Positions 8,816-18,523 are shown, numbered from the stretch's first letter. The stretch is DNA of 64,000 nucleotides from Nostocales cyanobacterium HT-58-2 (GCA_002163975.1 CP019636.1:5645501-5709500), one strand, 5' to 3'. The notes: generated from the letters alone by a model not told the origin. Numbers and translations are program-made.

Positions 8816-9793
8816 ATGGCGAATAAACCAAGAAAAATCAAGACTTCTGGCGAACCAAATAGTGGTCAGCCCTTGAAAATGAAGGGAAAGCGTGTTATCG
8901 CTCATCCCAGTCGTGCTCCCAAAGAACAGGGTGTTAATGCCTTAAAAGAAGCTCCACGTCAGCGTCGCAACTTCTCCGATTCATCCATTTCTTCTCATCA
9001 ATCAGAAGATATAGATTTGATCTACGGTCGTCATCCAGTATTAAGTGCTTTGGAAAATGAACGCCGTCTCAATCGTATCTGGATTACTTCTCGTCTGCGC
9101 TACGATCCCCGCTTTCATTCACTCATTTTACGAGCGAAGGAAAATGGCACAATTATTGACGAAGTTGAACCCAAGCGTTTAGACCAAATTACAGAGCAAG
9201 CTAATCATCAAGGTGTAGCAGCGCAAATTGCGCCCTACGCTTATATTGATTTGCATGAGTTGATTGCACGGGCTCAATCTGTCACTGATCCAGTCATTAT
9301 TGTCGCTGATGGGATCACTGACCCCCACAATTTGGGAGCAATTATTCGTACCGCAGAAGCATTGGGTGCTCAAGGAATGGTGATCCCGCAACGCAGAGCA
9401 TCTGGTATTACCTCCACAGTCATGAAAGTGGCTGCTGGTGCTTTAGAAAACTTTCCTGTCGCCAGAGAGGTGAACTTGCAACGTGCCTTGGAAGAACTAA
9501 AAGCCGCTGGCTTTTGGATTTATGGTACTGCGGCACAAGCTAGTAAACCTATGCATTCAGTGAATTTTAACGGTCCTACTGTTTTGGTTGTTGGTTCTGA
9601 AGGCGAAGGTCTGAGTATTTTGACACAACGCCATTGTGATTTTTTGGTGTCGATCCCCTTACAAGGTAAGACTCCAAGCCTGAATGCCTCAGTAGCAGCA
9701 GGCATGGCGCTTTATGAAATTTATCGCCAACGCTGGATAAATACGCTGCATTTGGATAAATTACACAAAATTTCTTTGAAAAAAGAAGAGTAA
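8816..9793 (+). CDS. rlmB: 23S rRNA (guanosine-2'-O-)-methyltransferase, SpoU/TrmH family
   Basis: 325 residues. A basic, low-complexity N-terminal extension of about 65 residues precedes the substrate-binding domain (DLIYGRHPVLSALEN) and the SPOUT methyltransferase domain. SPOUT motifs are clear: DGITDPHNLGAIIRTAEALGA (motif 1), VVGSEGEGLS (motif 2) and IPLQGKTPSLNASVAAGMALYE (motif 3). It should methylate a 2'-OH in 23S rRNA. TrmH-type tRNA activity cannot be excluded from sequence alone. Confidence 0.9.
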   Translation: MANKPRKIKTSGEPNSGQPLKMKGKRVIAHPSRAPKEQGVNALKEAPRQRRNFSDSSISSHQSEDIDLIYGRHPVLSALENERRLNRIWITSRLRYDPRFHSLILRAKENGTIIDEVEPKRLDQITEQANHQGVAAQIAPYAYIDLHELIARAQSVTDPVIIVADGITDPHNLGAIIRTAEALGAQGMVIPQRRASGITSTVMKVAAGALENFPVAREVNLQRALEELKAAGFWIYGTAAQASKPMHSVNFNGPTVLVVGSEGEGLSILTQRHCDFLVSIPLQGKTPSLNASVAAGMALYEIYRQRWINTLHLDKLHKISLKKEE

Positions 9794-9878
9794 ACAGAGT
9801 ATAAAGAAATGTAAAACAGACAAGATCATCAGCATATCATTTAGAACCCAGTACCAAATCTAGAAATTGTCAAGAACC

Positions 9879-10181
9879 ATGAAAACCACTTGGAATAACC
9901 TTAAGGAATTTTTAATTAACGTATTCCACAACTTTGGCTTGGCTTGGTGGGTAGAAATTGTGACACACAAGCCCCGTTGCACCTACTATTTTGGACCATT
10001 TCTCAGTTCTGCTGATGCAAAAGCGGCGATAAAAGGTTATGTAGAAGATTTGGAACAAGAAGGAGCGCAGGAAATTATTATCAATGTCAAGCGCTGTAAA
10101 CCAAATGCCTTAACAATTGCTGATGACCTGGGGGAAAGAATTGACCGCAAAGTAAAGCCTGTCTTTAGCGGTCAAATGTAA
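9879..10181 (+). CDS. DUF1816 domain protein
   Basis: 100 residues from the ATG at 9879; a TTG four codons upstream is less likely. It matches the small cyanobacterial DUF1816 type: a tryptophan-rich start (LAWWVEIVT), then TYYFGPFLSSADAKAAIKGYVEDLEQEGAQ, a fold resembling a CpcD-like linker. Function unproven. It is 85 bp downstream of rlmB on the same strand. Confidence 0.75.
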   Translation: MKTTWNNLKEFLINVFHNFGLAWWVEIVTHKPRCTYYFGPFLSSADAKAAIKGYVEDLEQEGAQEIIINVKRCKPNALTIADDLGERIDRKVKPVFSGQM

Positions 10182-10426
10182 TTTAACTGAGGAGAATTCA
10201 GAACTTACAAGCAGGTTTGGGAACCCTTCCCCGATACAAACAAAATTTAAAATATTTCCAAAATATTTCCATTCGTTGGTACAGGGGATTTTACAAGCAA
10301 AGAATGATTCATCTCCATAAATAAGATTGGAGATTTGGTACCAATTTGACACCCAGCCGTAAAAGAACCCCTGTCGGTTCTGACACCAAGAGGAGTTCTG
10401 AGTTCTTTTCTAATCACAAGGCTAGT

Positions 10427-10454
10427 TTGTAGTTGTGCTGCAGCACAACTACAA
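10427..10454. repeat. 28-bp perfect palindrome at the end of the hydrolase gene
   Basis: TTGTAGTTGTGCTG at 10427-10440 is followed directly by its exact complement to 10454, with no loop. It covers the stop codon of the minus-strand hydrolase. It lacks a T-run on either side, so it is not a standard terminator; it may be a bidirectional hairpin or a protein-binding site. Confidence 0.75.
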
Positions 10455-11306
10455 CCCTACAGTTTTTCGATTCTTCTCCAGCCAATGGTCAATGTCGCTC
10501 AAAACTTGGTCAGGGATCTCCCACGGAAAAAGATGAGCGGTATTTGGGTAGCAGTGTGACTGGCAATCTTTGAGATACTGAGATGTTTCTAAACTAGCGT
10601 CAGCGGTGATGTGGCGATCGCATTCCCCAGCCAGCACAAGACTGGGACATTGAATTTGTTCTAGATCTGCAAGTCGATTGTAACCAGCCCCAATCGCGGT
10701 ATAAAGAGCACGAGTCGCGGGAGCAGAGGTTTGCAAGTAGGCTGACAACGCATCTTGTGCTATGTAGCGGTAGGCGGTAGGAGTGTGTCGTCGGATCAGG
10801 TAGCGAAAGAGCGATCGCTTGCCGAAAGTTTCAATATTCCATTGCCAATCTGATTTTATGTAGCTTAAAAGCGCGGCAACACCAGTATAAAGATTATCTT
10901 GCAAAGTCACAGGCGGATGATTGCCTCTGGGTCGGGCGGCTGTAGCCACCAAAATCAGCCCAGTGACTCGCTCAGGTAGCCGCAGTGCCAGTTCCATTGC
11001 TAAAATGCCACCAAGAGACCATCCCAATATCAAACATTTTTCTATCCGGAAGCGGTCTAGAAGCGCTTCTAAGTCGGTCAAATGGTCACTCATATCAAAA
11101 TTACCATCAAACCGACTTTTGCCGTAGCCACGCAAATCTGGGGCAAAAGTTTGGAAACGTTTTGATAGGTGATTAGTAAAGACAGAAAGACTGGAACCAG
11201 AACCAGGATGACCGTGCAAGCAGAGAATTGGGTAACCTTTACCTTGAACGTAGACGTTAAGGTTAGCAGCAGGTGAAGCTGTATTGTCAGGGTGAGGGTC
11301 CATCAT
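10449..11306 (-). CDS. Alpha/beta hydrolase
   Basis: 285 residues. Alpha/beta hydrolase fold with oxyanion-hole region LCLHGHPGSGSS, nucleophile elbow GWSLGG (Ser), acid in LAGECDRH and catalytic His in NTAHLFPWE. No signal peptide, so cytoplasmic. Substrate cannot be assigned; the family includes esterases, lipases and C-C hydrolases. The stop codon lies inside a 28-bp palindrome. Confidence 0.85.
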   Translation of the reverse strand: MMDPHPDNTASPAANLNVYVQGKGYPILCLHGHPGSGSSLSVFTNHLSKRFQTFAPDLRGYGKSRFDGNFDMSDHLTDLEALLDRFRIEKCLILGWSLGGILAMELALRLPERVTGLILVATAARPRGNHPPVTLQDNLYTGVAALLSYIKSDWQWNIETFGKRSLFRYLIRRHTPTAYRYIAQDALSAYLQTSAPATRALYTAIGAGYNRLADLEQIQCPSLVLAGECDRHITADASLETSQYLKDCQSHCYPNTAHLFPWEIPDQVLSDIDHWLEKNRKTVGL

Positions 11307-11919
11307 GATTCGTTCTGCTGTCTACCAAATAAGTGTTCGAGAATGTGTTAACTTCCAAAACCGCTTCAATTCGGTCTCATTTTGCTGTCATTTCAAGATT
11401 TTTTATGTTTATTTATACCATTATGTCACAGGGGCAAATTAGGGGCGTAGGGCTGATACACACCGCATGAATGGCTAATCTTTTCTTTAATTTTTGATTA
11501 AGTTATTCATTATGAATTTTCTATATACCTTCCTGCGTAGGTGATGACACACATTTGCCGATAAGTGCTGTGAATTCCAAAAGCAACTCCTGCTACCTGA
11601 AAAGCAGGATGAAACATATTTTTTCTATGACCGCGCTCCGGCACCCCGTCATCAATAATTAATTGCATGACAATATCTTTTGCTGTATGAGAACCATAAC
11701 TAATATTTTCCCCTGCGGTGACTTTCCAAGTTCCGTAACGGTTGAGGCGAGTAAAGGGATCACTTTTGTCGCTTCCTTTATGACCAAGAATTCCTTTTGC
11801 TCCTTGATCTTTGACATGATCCCTAGCCGCCAAAGACATTCCTTTTGATGTGGTTAAAGGACCTACTGGACGAATTGATTTGAGAAAGGCGATCGCCTCA
11901 TCAACCGCTTTGACCGAAA

Positions 11920-13256
11920 AACGGAGGGCGCAAGCCCGTAGGGGATTTTAATCCCCATCTTGATAAAACGCTAATACGATTTATCGCAATACGGTGTATA
12001 ATGAATTAGGAGGTGATACAAGTGTTCAATCTAACTTACGAGTTCAAGATCAAGCCCACACAAAGCCAAATAGCGCTATTTGAAGACTGGCTAGAACAAT
12101 GCCGCCGTGTCTATAATTACGCTTTGGCAGAACGCAAGGACTGGTTTAAATCTCGTAGCTGTCAGATTAACGCTTGCTCTCTCAAACATGAATACATCAT
12201 TCCTGCTGACACACCACGCCCTACCTACGCCAGCCAGTGCAGAGGCTTAACCCAGGCAAGAGCAAAGTACCCAGAACTGAATGCAGTTCAAGTACACGTT
12301 TTACAGCAAACATTAAAACGGCTTGAAGTTGCGTTTGTGGCAATGTGGGAACGAAATCACGGGTTTCCTAGATTTAAAAAGTCTGGGCAAATGCGTTCTT
12401 TTGTGTTTCCTCAGCTAGGGGTTTCCCCGCTAGGTCAAGGGCAGATTAAATTACCTAAGATTGGCTGGGTTAAGTTCCGTCAATCGCGCTCAATTCCAGA
12501 TGGTGGAATAGTGAAACAAGCACGTGTGGTTAAGCGTGTGTCTGGATGGTACGTGATGCTAACCGTCCAATGGAATGTGTCTGTACCACAATCACAACCT
12601 CACGGTGAAGCAGTAGGAATTGATGTAGGATTAACCAGTTTCGTTGCAACCTCTAACGGGCTTTTAGTCAAACGTCCGAGGTTTTTTGTAGATGCCCTCC
12701 GCAAGCTGAAATTGCTGCAACAGCGCGTCACCAGAAAACGTATTGGCTCGAACAATTGGAAGAAAGCTCAAAAGAAAGTTGCTTCGTTGTATGAGTACGT
12801 CGCCAATTGTCGTAAAGATTGGCATCGTAAGCTGTCTCACCAGATTTGCAACGACGCCGGAATGGTGTTTGTTGAGGATTTAAATTTAGTTGGGTTGTCC
12901 CGTGGGATGCTGGGTAAGCATTGCTTAGATGCGGGATTTGGTCAGTTCTTCAATATCCTTGAACAAACTTGTTTCAAGCGTGATGTCTATTTCCAAAAGG
13001 TAGATAGTCGCAAGACAAGTCAAATCTGTCCAAGTTGCGGAACAGAGACAGGCAGGAAGGAATTGTCAGAGCGTACTCATATTTGTTCAAATTGCGGCTA
13101 TACAACTGATAGAGATGTTGCAGCCGCTCAAGTAGTCGCGATACGCGGACTTGCAGCCGTGGGGCACACGGTCAAGATGCTTGCTGAGGGTAAATTCGTT
13201 GGAATCCCCGTGAAGCAAGAATCCCCTGGCTTCTAGCCGTGGGGAGTGTCAATCTG
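11920..13256 (+). mobile_element. IS200/IS605-type element (tnpB only) inserted in a CAP gene
   Basis: Left end: imperfect hairpins including GGGGATTTTAATCCCC at 11941-11956, a typical subterminal hairpin. Right end: AGCCGTGGGGAGTGTCAA just after the tnpB stop. There is no tnpA (Y1 transposase), so movement would need one supplied in trans. Ends are approximate because no empty site is available for this copy. The right end and the tnpB 3' region should also encode the guide RNA scaffold (omega RNA), with the guide read from the flanking CAP gene. Confidence 0.85.
12013..13236 (+). CDS. tnpB: RNA-guided nuclease TnpB (IS200/IS605 family accessory protein)
   Basis: 407 residues, full length. 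N-terminal OrfB helix-turn-helix region (YEFKIKPTQSQIALFEDWLEQCR), then a RuvC-like nuclease with all three acidic residues: Asp in GIDVGLTSF, Glu in VFVEDLNL, Asp in TTDRDVAAAQ. The zinc ribbon is CPSCGTETGRKELSERTHICSNCG. TnpB proteins cut DNA guided by an RNA from the element's right end and favour retention of the element. Start is GTG 12013; GTG 12022 is possible. All catalytic residues are intact, so activity is plausible. Confidence 0.93.
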   Translation: MIQVFNLTYEFKIKPTQSQIALFEDWLEQCRRVYNYALAERKDWFKSRSCQINACSLKHEYIIPADTPRPTYASQCRGLTQARAKYPELNAVQVHVLQQTLKRLEVAFVAMWERNHGFPRFKKSGQMRSFVFPQLGVSPLGQGQIKLPKIGWVKFRQSRSIPDGGIVKQARVVKRVSGWYVMLTVQWNVSVPQSQPHGEAVGIDVGLTSFVATSNGLLVKRPRFFVDALRKLKLLQQRVTRKRIGSNNWKKAQKKVASLYEYVANCRKDWHRKLSHQICNDAGMVFVEDLNLVGLSRGMLGKHCLDAGFGQFFNILEQTCFKRDVYFQKVDSRKTSQICPSCGTETGRKELSERTHICSNCGYTTDRDVAAAQVVAIRGLAAVGHTVKMLAEGKFVGIPVKQESPGF

Positions 13257-13507
13257 TTACCTTCAAACTTTTGTCTATAGTTTTCTAATATAGCAGCATA
13301 AGCAACAGGATTAGTTCTCGCCTTATTCATTTCTACAATCACTTGTTGTTCAAGACGTGAAAGAATTTTCCCACCTGCCAACACATCAGAATCATTTTTA
13401 GGAATATTAGGTACAGAGGAGTTAGATTTAAAAAATGTATCACAGGATGTGGTTAATACAGTGATAGGGGGAAATATCCAAAATACTATCCGACGCATCA
13501 GCGACAT

Positions 13508-13876
13508 AAATTTGAACTAGCTAGTCAATACCTCTTTGGATTCATAAGTTTATAACTGGTTTCCAGATGACTTGGCATTGGTGCAAGAGACTCCATGAGC
13601 TTTTGCTCACAAGGAACAATGAAAATGATGCTTGAACGATTTTGCGTTGTTTCAGGTTCTATTTTCAAGGCAGGTCTATTGAATCCACTTCTCCTTTTCC
13701 CAAGAAACTAGTGTTCATAAAAAAACTCCCGTTATCATGCATCAGCATTTAACAGGAGATTGCCCACAAATTTCAATTCACCAAGTTGGAAAAATAGACG
13801 TAACTCGTTTGGCTGGGAATAGGGAATAGGAAAAAATCATTTCGCATTCTCTATTGCCAACCCCAACAAGGGATGT
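13508..13876. other. Intergenic between the two CAP paralogues
   Basis: Nothing recognisable beyond likely promoter DNA for the split CAP gene. No gene supported. Confidence 0.5.
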
Positions 13877-14635
13877 TTAATTACCTCTATTGAATGCAAT
13901 TGATTTTTCTTGATATCCTCCGGCATAGGTAATCACGCACATTGTTTTGTATTTCGCATGAGTGCCATAAGCAACTCCAGCCACTTTAAAATTCGGGTTA
14001 AAAATGTTTTTTCTATGACCGCGATTTGGCACTCCATCATCAATAACTAATTGCATGACGATATCTTGAGCTGTACTCGGACCGTAACTAATATTTTCCC
14101 CAGCACTAGATTGCCAAATCCCGTAGCGGTCCATCCGAGTAGATGGGTTACTACCATCGCTTCCCTTGTGACCTGTTGAACCTTTTGGTCCATTATCTTT
14201 GACATGATCCCTAGCACCCAAAGACATTCCCTGAGATATTGTTAAAGCACTCACAGGGCTCACTGATCGGAGAAAATCAATTGCTTCATCAACGGCTGTT
14301 AGCCCTTCAAATGTTTGCATGAAGACTCGATCAGAGACTTTGACTCGCTTACCTTGAAAGCGCTGTTTATAGTTTTCCAAGATAGGGATATATGCTTTGG
14401 GATTCGTCCGGACCTTGTTCATCTCGGTTATGACTTGTTGTTCCAATGGTGACAGATGACCTTGTGGTACCCCTAAATTAGGATTGACTGCTTGGACTTC
14501 AGTTGGGGCAGCATCCCGTACGTAATCTGCTCCTGCCAAAGATGGGCTCGATATAAACAGTTGAGAACCGCAACTTGCAATCAGGGTTATAGGGAAAAAC
14601 ACACCAAATCCACTGCGACGCATTAATGACTTCAT
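13877..14635 (-). CDS. CAP (SCP/PR-1-like) domain lipoprotein
   Basis: 252 residues from the ATG at 14635, chosen because it aligns with the start of the split paralogue and begins a signal (MKSLMRRSGFGVFFPITLIASC) with an IASC lipobox. CAP features: LEQQVITEMNKVRTNPKAY, SLGARDHVKDNGPKGSTGHKGSDGSNPSTR, GENISYGPSTAQDIVMQLVIDDGVPNRGHRKNIFNP and VITYAGGY. Bacterial CAP proteins are exported; their activity is poorly known. The conserved His and Glu of the CAP cavity are present (TGHKG, AGENI, RGHR). It is the intact member of a tandem pair. Confidence 0.88.
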   Translation of the reverse strand: MKSLMRRSGFGVFFPITLIASCGSQLFISSPSLAGADYVRDAAPTEVQAVNPNLGVPQGHLSPLEQQVITEMNKVRTNPKAYIPILENYKQRFQGKRVKVSDRVFMQTFEGLTAVDEAIDFLRSVSPVSALTISQGMSLGARDHVKDNGPKGSTGHKGSDGSNPSTRMDRYGIWQSSAGENISYGPSTAQDIVMQLVIDDGVPNRGHRKNIFNPNFKVAGVAYGTHAKYKTMCVITYAGGYQEKSIAFNRGN

Positions 14636-14878
14636 GATTTCTATTCCACCGAAGTTAATAGGGTTGTCTTGGACGCACCGCGTTTTGCTAATGACTAGTG
14701 CTTGGTTAGAGTGAGCACTTAAACTGAACCCGCGAGCCTGCATTATTTGTAACTTTGGGAACTAAAGGCAGCAAACAGTGAGCCCACCGAAATAGGAGTT
14801 GTGAGCGATGACTTGCAATGCAGAAGCTACTTATGTATGCAAATTTTGTAAAAATCACTACCTGCTAATTCATAAAAA

Positions 14879-15646
14879 TTAATGAATACGAGCTAATGCA
14901 TTCTCCATATCCGATAGCTGCAATGCACCAGATAAGGTTTCACCATTCATCACAAAGAAGGGAGTGCCAGAAAGTCCCAATTTCTCGGCAAGTTGTATAT
15001 CTTTCTCAATGACAGTCTCAGCCAAAGCGCGATCGCGTTGAAACTTGTCGAGATCCAAATTGAGATTGGTCGCGGTGTCTAGATACAATGACTCACCCAG
15101 TTGTTTTTGATGGGTAAAGAGTGCGTCCTGATATTCCCAAAATTTACCCTGTTGTTGTGCTGCCCAAGCAGCTGTTGCGGCTGGCATTGCTTCAGGATGA
15201 ATAGCTGTCAGCGGGAAATGTTTGTAAATCAAGGTCACCTCATCCTTGTGCTTTGCCATAAACTGTTTCAGGGTTTTATGCGCTTGAGCACAGTAGGGAC
15301 ATTGAAAATCAGAGAATTCTACTAATAAAATCTTGAAATCAGGCGAACCAGTCGTGGGAGATTCACCAATCACTGATTTGGGATTGGTTTTCATCTGTTG
15401 CACAAATGCTTGCTGTGCTTGCTGTATTTGTGCTTGTTGCTTTCTTTGGTATATTTGTACTGATTCTATGATGGCTTCCGGATGATCCCGGATAACTTGT
15501 AAGATTTGCTGTTCTAATTGCGGACTGATGCGATTCGCTGCATCCGCGGGAAATGACCAACCCAACACTAAACACGATATGCATAGTGCTGCTAAACTAC
15601 CTAGCCATCGAAGGTTTTTACCGAGCCAGTAGGAAAATGCACGCAT
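14879..15646 (-). CDS. Exported DsbA-like thioredoxin-fold protein
   Basis: 255 residues from the ATG at 15646, which opens a signal peptide (LAALCISCLVLGWSFPADA). A helical Gln-rich stretch (~residues 45-80) precedes the thioredoxin fold. The redox motif is CPYC in FSDFQCPYCAQAH, and the cis-Pro loop is LSGTPFFVMNG. This is the DsbA/BdbD type, expected to catalyse or reduce disulfides in the periplasm or thylakoid lumen. An alternative start at 15679 adds 11 residues. Confidence 0.87.
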   Translation of the reverse strand: MRAFSYWLGKNLRWLGSLAALCISCLVLGWSFPADAANRISPQLEQQILQVIRDHPEAIIESVQIYQRKQQAQIQQAQQAFVQQMKTNPKSVIGESPTTGSPDFKILLVEFSDFQCPYCAQAHKTLKQFMAKHKDEVTLIYKHFPLTAIHPEAMPAATAAWAAQQQGKFWEYQDALFTHQKQLGESLYLDTATNLNLDLDKFQRDRALAETVIEKDIQLAEKLGLSGTPFFVMNGETLSGALQLSDMENALARIH

Positions 15647-15679
15647 ACAGAAACGGGTTGTTGATACAATTTCTACCAT

Positions 15680-16395
15680 CTCTTAGTATTCACCCATCTG
15701 GGTAATTGCTGGCGATTGCTCAAAATTATGCATCAGTCAGCAGTGATTGCATAAACTCTGATAATACTGTTACAAAATTTACTTGACATCACTAGTAAAA
15801 GTGATATTTTAGTATGTTTGGTGTAAATTGCAGCTTGCGACGTTTCTGAGTTTTAGCTTTAAATAGCGTATGTTTGAGTAAATTCTAGTAAAAAATACTT
15901 AGCTTTAATGTTAGGAAATTTCTATATTTTGCATTTGATTTATTGATAGTCCTGAACAGTTATAAAAATTCTTAATCTTTACTTAATCTTTAAAGTTCAA
16001 GGTCACATTAAAAGAGTGGCACCTTGCTTCTAACGAAATTGTTATGCAAATTTGCAAGGAAAATTTGGTGAAATGGCGATAAGCGGAGTGATTAGCCTTG
16101 TTCTGTCGGACACGCACTCGCATTCGGCGATGGTCCGTGTGTTGCCAAGCCTTTTCTAAAAGAAAAGGCTTCTTCATTGCAGAGCAATGGGGCAACCGCA
16201 TGAAATGCGGTTGGGCAACAGAACCAGCAAGCGCGTTCGCGCAGCGTGCCCAAAGGGCATGGCACGAAATACCCGCCATAGGCGATAAGCAGAGCGATTA
16301 GCCTTGTCCTGGCGGACACGCTCCGCGTTGGTGTAGCCTGTCTGCAGGACTTACGGCTATCGCATCAGCAAACAAGCCGACGAAGGCAACCTTGA
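15680..16395. other. Intergenic with structured repeats
   Basis: AT-rich DNA to about 16080 (possible promoter region of the DsbA-like gene), then repeat-derived DNA to 16380. Open frames across 15983-16319 on both strands follow inverted repeats and are not called. Confidence 0.6.
16120..16250. repeat. Structured dispersed repeat, copy 2
   Basis: Matches 5425-5540 with small changes: GTGTTGCCAAGCCTTTTCT, hairpin, GCAATGGGGCAAC, then GCGGTTGGGCAACAG. The hairpin arms change together between copies (AAGCCTTTTCT/AGAAAAGGCTT here, AGAAGAGGCTT in copy 1), which suggests folding as RNA or single-stranded DNA. Confidence 0.7.
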
Positions 16396-17613
16396 TCAAT
16401 TACAGAATTTTTCCACGCAGCGAACAAACATCTCTACACCCATTGCTAATGCGGTTTCATCAAAATCAAACCGAGGATGATGGTGGGGATAAGCCAAACC
16501 TTTCTCGGCGTTAGCAGAACCCAGGAAGAAATAGCAACCAGGTACCTGTTGCAAGAAGTAAGACATATCCTCCCCGCCCATTGTTTGGCACTCAGGAACA
16601 ACACCTACAGGTGTTTCGATCACTTCTTCCGCGACAGATCGCACCAATTCGGCTATGGTGGCATCATTGATGACTGGTGGGTAAAGTGACCAACAATTAA
16701 AGTCATAGCTAGCACCATGACTTTGACAAATGCCCGCAATGATCTGCTCGAGCCGCTGCTTAAAAAAGCCTTCGTACACAGGATTGAAATACCTTACGGT
16801 GCCACTCATCCTGGCTGTATCAGCAATGACGTTATTTTTGCTACCAGCATGAAGTTCGCCCACTGTCACCACTGCTGAATCAATTGGGTTGACATTACGA
16901 GCAACAATTGTTTGTAAGGCATTGACGATTTGGGCAGCAACGACAACTGAATCAACAGTTTGATGCGGCATGGCACCGTGTCCGCCTTTGCCCAAAATTG
17001 TACATTTGAATGTTTCCACAGCTGCCATCAATGCACCAGCACGGACACCTACTGTCCCCAAAGGCAGATTATTCCAAAGGTGTAAACCGATAATGGCATC
17101 AACATCGGGGTTTTTCAACACCCCGGCTTCTATCATCGGCTTTGCACCTCCTGGTCCTTCTTCTGCTGGCTGGAAGATTATTTTGATAGTCCCAGCAAAA
17201 GTGTCTCGATTCTGATGGAGATAGTATGCTGTCCCCAAGGCGATCGCTGTATGTCCGTCGTGTCCACAGGCGTGCATGACCCCATCATGTTGGGAGCAGT
17301 AGGGAACCTCGTTGAGTTCTTGAATGGGCAAAGCATCCATATCTGCCCGAATCGCCAGCACTTTTTGTGTGCTAAGGTTGTTTCCTTGAATGGTGGCGAC
17401 AATACCAGTTTGAGCAATGCCAGTTTGATGCTCAATTCCCCATTCCTGCAACTTCTGCGAGACAAACTGAGCGGTGAGTTTTTCTTGGAAACCCAATTCT
17501 GGTTTTTGATGCAACCGCCGCCGCCATTCCACAAGTTGTGGTTGCAGTGAGCGTATGGAGAGTCGCACCCGAGATAAATCAACAGAAGAGGGGTTTGGGA
17601 ATGTAGAAACCAT
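16396..17613 (-). CDS. M20 family amidohydrolase (N-acyl amino acid / hippurate hydrolase type)
   Basis: 405 residues. Two-metal peptidase family M20D: RRRLHQKPELGFQE, ADMDALPIQE, the metal site MHACGHDGHTAIALG, FQPAEEGPGGAKPMIEAG, IGLHLWNNLPLG, and C-terminal HHHPRFDFDE. The dimerisation domain includes KGGHGAMPHQTVDSV. Relatives hydrolyse N-acetyl or other N-acyl amino acids and auxin conjugates; the substrate here is not predictable. It is 98 bp downstream of bioD's far side on the opposite strand order, transcribed as a single unit. Confidence 0.9.
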   Translation of the reverse strand: MVSTFPNPSSVDLSRVRLSIRSLQPQLVEWRRRLHQKPELGFQEKLTAQFVSQKLQEWGIEHQTGIAQTGIVATIQGNNLSTQKVLAIRADMDALPIQELNEVPYCSQHDGVMHACGHDGHTAIALGTAYYLHQNRDTFAGTIKIIFQPAEEGPGGAKPMIEAGVLKNPDVDAIIGLHLWNNLPLGTVGVRAGALMAAVETFKCTILGKGGHGAMPHQTVDSVVVAAQIVNALQTIVARNVNPIDSAVVTVGELHAGSKNNVIADTARMSGTVRYFNPVYEGFFKQRLEQIIAGICQSHGASYDFNCWSLYPPVINDATIAELVRSVAEEVIETPVGVVPECQTMGGEDMSYFLQQVPGCYFFLGSANAEKGLAYPHHHPRFDFDETALAMGVEMFVRCVEKFCN

Positions 17614-17711
17614 GTTTTACATTTTTTGAATTCAAATGACAGCGGGCTATTTTTATTTTGACGCTTCAAACTTTTGCAAAAGGTATTTCTCGTCTCACTC
17701 TTCACACTTTT

Positions 17712-18407
17712 TCAAGCATAGAGCAATCGTTCTAAATCTAAATTTGATGCTAGTTGTGCCATTTTAGGCAAATCAGTTAGGTTATCTACATACGGTAAGC
17801 AGCCTAAAACTGGAATGTGAGTGAGTGATTGTATCAACTCTATTGGTGTCCAATCAGCAATTTCTGCTGTTGTTTTAGGTTGAACACAGTTGAGAACAAT
17901 GCCTTTTAAATTCACTTGCAATTGTCGTGCTAATGCGACATTAGCGACTGCTTGAGCTATGGCACCCAATTTGACTGGGACAACCAACACCGTCGGTAAA
18001 TGCCATTCTCCCGCCAAGTCAGCGACTGTCAGTTCATCAGTGACTGGGGAACCTAATCCTCCTAATGCTTCTAATAATAAAAAATCACGCCGCTGACGCA
18101 AAGCTGTAAAAGCTTGCCACACTACTGCTAAATCTATTGTTTTATTTTCTCTTGCTGCTGCAATCGGAGGAGCGAGGGGTGCTTGAAAATATAAAGGTGT
18201 GATTTCTTCAGGAGATTGGTTTAAAGAAAATAGTTTTTGATACCATTCGCGATCGCCCTCTCCTGATTGCATCAGTTTCATAATTCCCAAACTGCGGGAA
18301 GATTGATATTCTTGCCAATATGCTGCCAAAGCTGTTGTTAAAACAGTTTTGCCAACTTCTGTATCCGTTCCTGTAATCAGTAATGTGTTCAGTAGTTTGT
18401 CAGTCAT
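17712..18407 (-). CDS. bioD: ATP-dependent dethiobiotin synthetase
   Basis: 231 residues. It closes the ureido ring of dethiobiotin from 7,8-diaminopelargonate, CO2 and ATP in biotin synthesis. The P-loop GTDTEVGKT lies at residues 13-21, followed by the family's MKLMQSGEGD and LLLEALGGLGSPV motifs. The biotin-protein ligase birA is in the same window at 29.9 kb. bioD is a single gene here, with no other bio genes adjacent. Confidence 0.9.
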   Translation of the reverse strand: MTDKLLNTLLITGTDTEVGKTVLTTALAAYWQEYQSSRSLGIMKLMQSGEGDREWYQKLFSLNQSPEEITPLYFQAPLAPPIAAARENKTIDLAVVWQAFTALRQRRDFLLLEALGGLGSPVTDELTVADLAGEWHLPTVLVVPVKLGAIAQAVANVALARQLQVNLKGIVLNCVQPKTTAEIADWTPIELIQSLTHIPVLGCLPYVDNLTDLPKMAQLASNLDLERLLYA

Positions 18408-18523
18408 TAGTCATTAGTGATTGGTGGTCAATAACTAATTTCTAACAGTTACCATCATAAATCACAGATAATTCTCTAGAATCGAATTTTAGCATGGAAT
18501 CCATGCGTTTTTTGCAACAAAGT

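Larger units (their letters stand above)
11510..13507 (-). pseudogene. CAP (SCP-like) domain lipoprotein gene split by an IS200/IS605-type element
   Basis: The 5' part runs from ATG 13507 down to about 13257 (MSLMRRIVFWIFPPITVLTTSC..., LEQQVIVEMNKARTNPVAYAAILENY, then KFEGNR). The 3' part runs from about 11919 to 11510 (VDEAIAFLKS..., SLAARDHVKDQGAKG, GENISYG, RGHRKNMFHP). Together they match the intact paralogue 0.4 kb upstream. The tnpB element sits between FEGNR and SVKAVDEA, and about ten residues present in the paralogue are missing at the junction. The ancestral protein was an exported CAP-domain protein. Confidence 0.9.
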
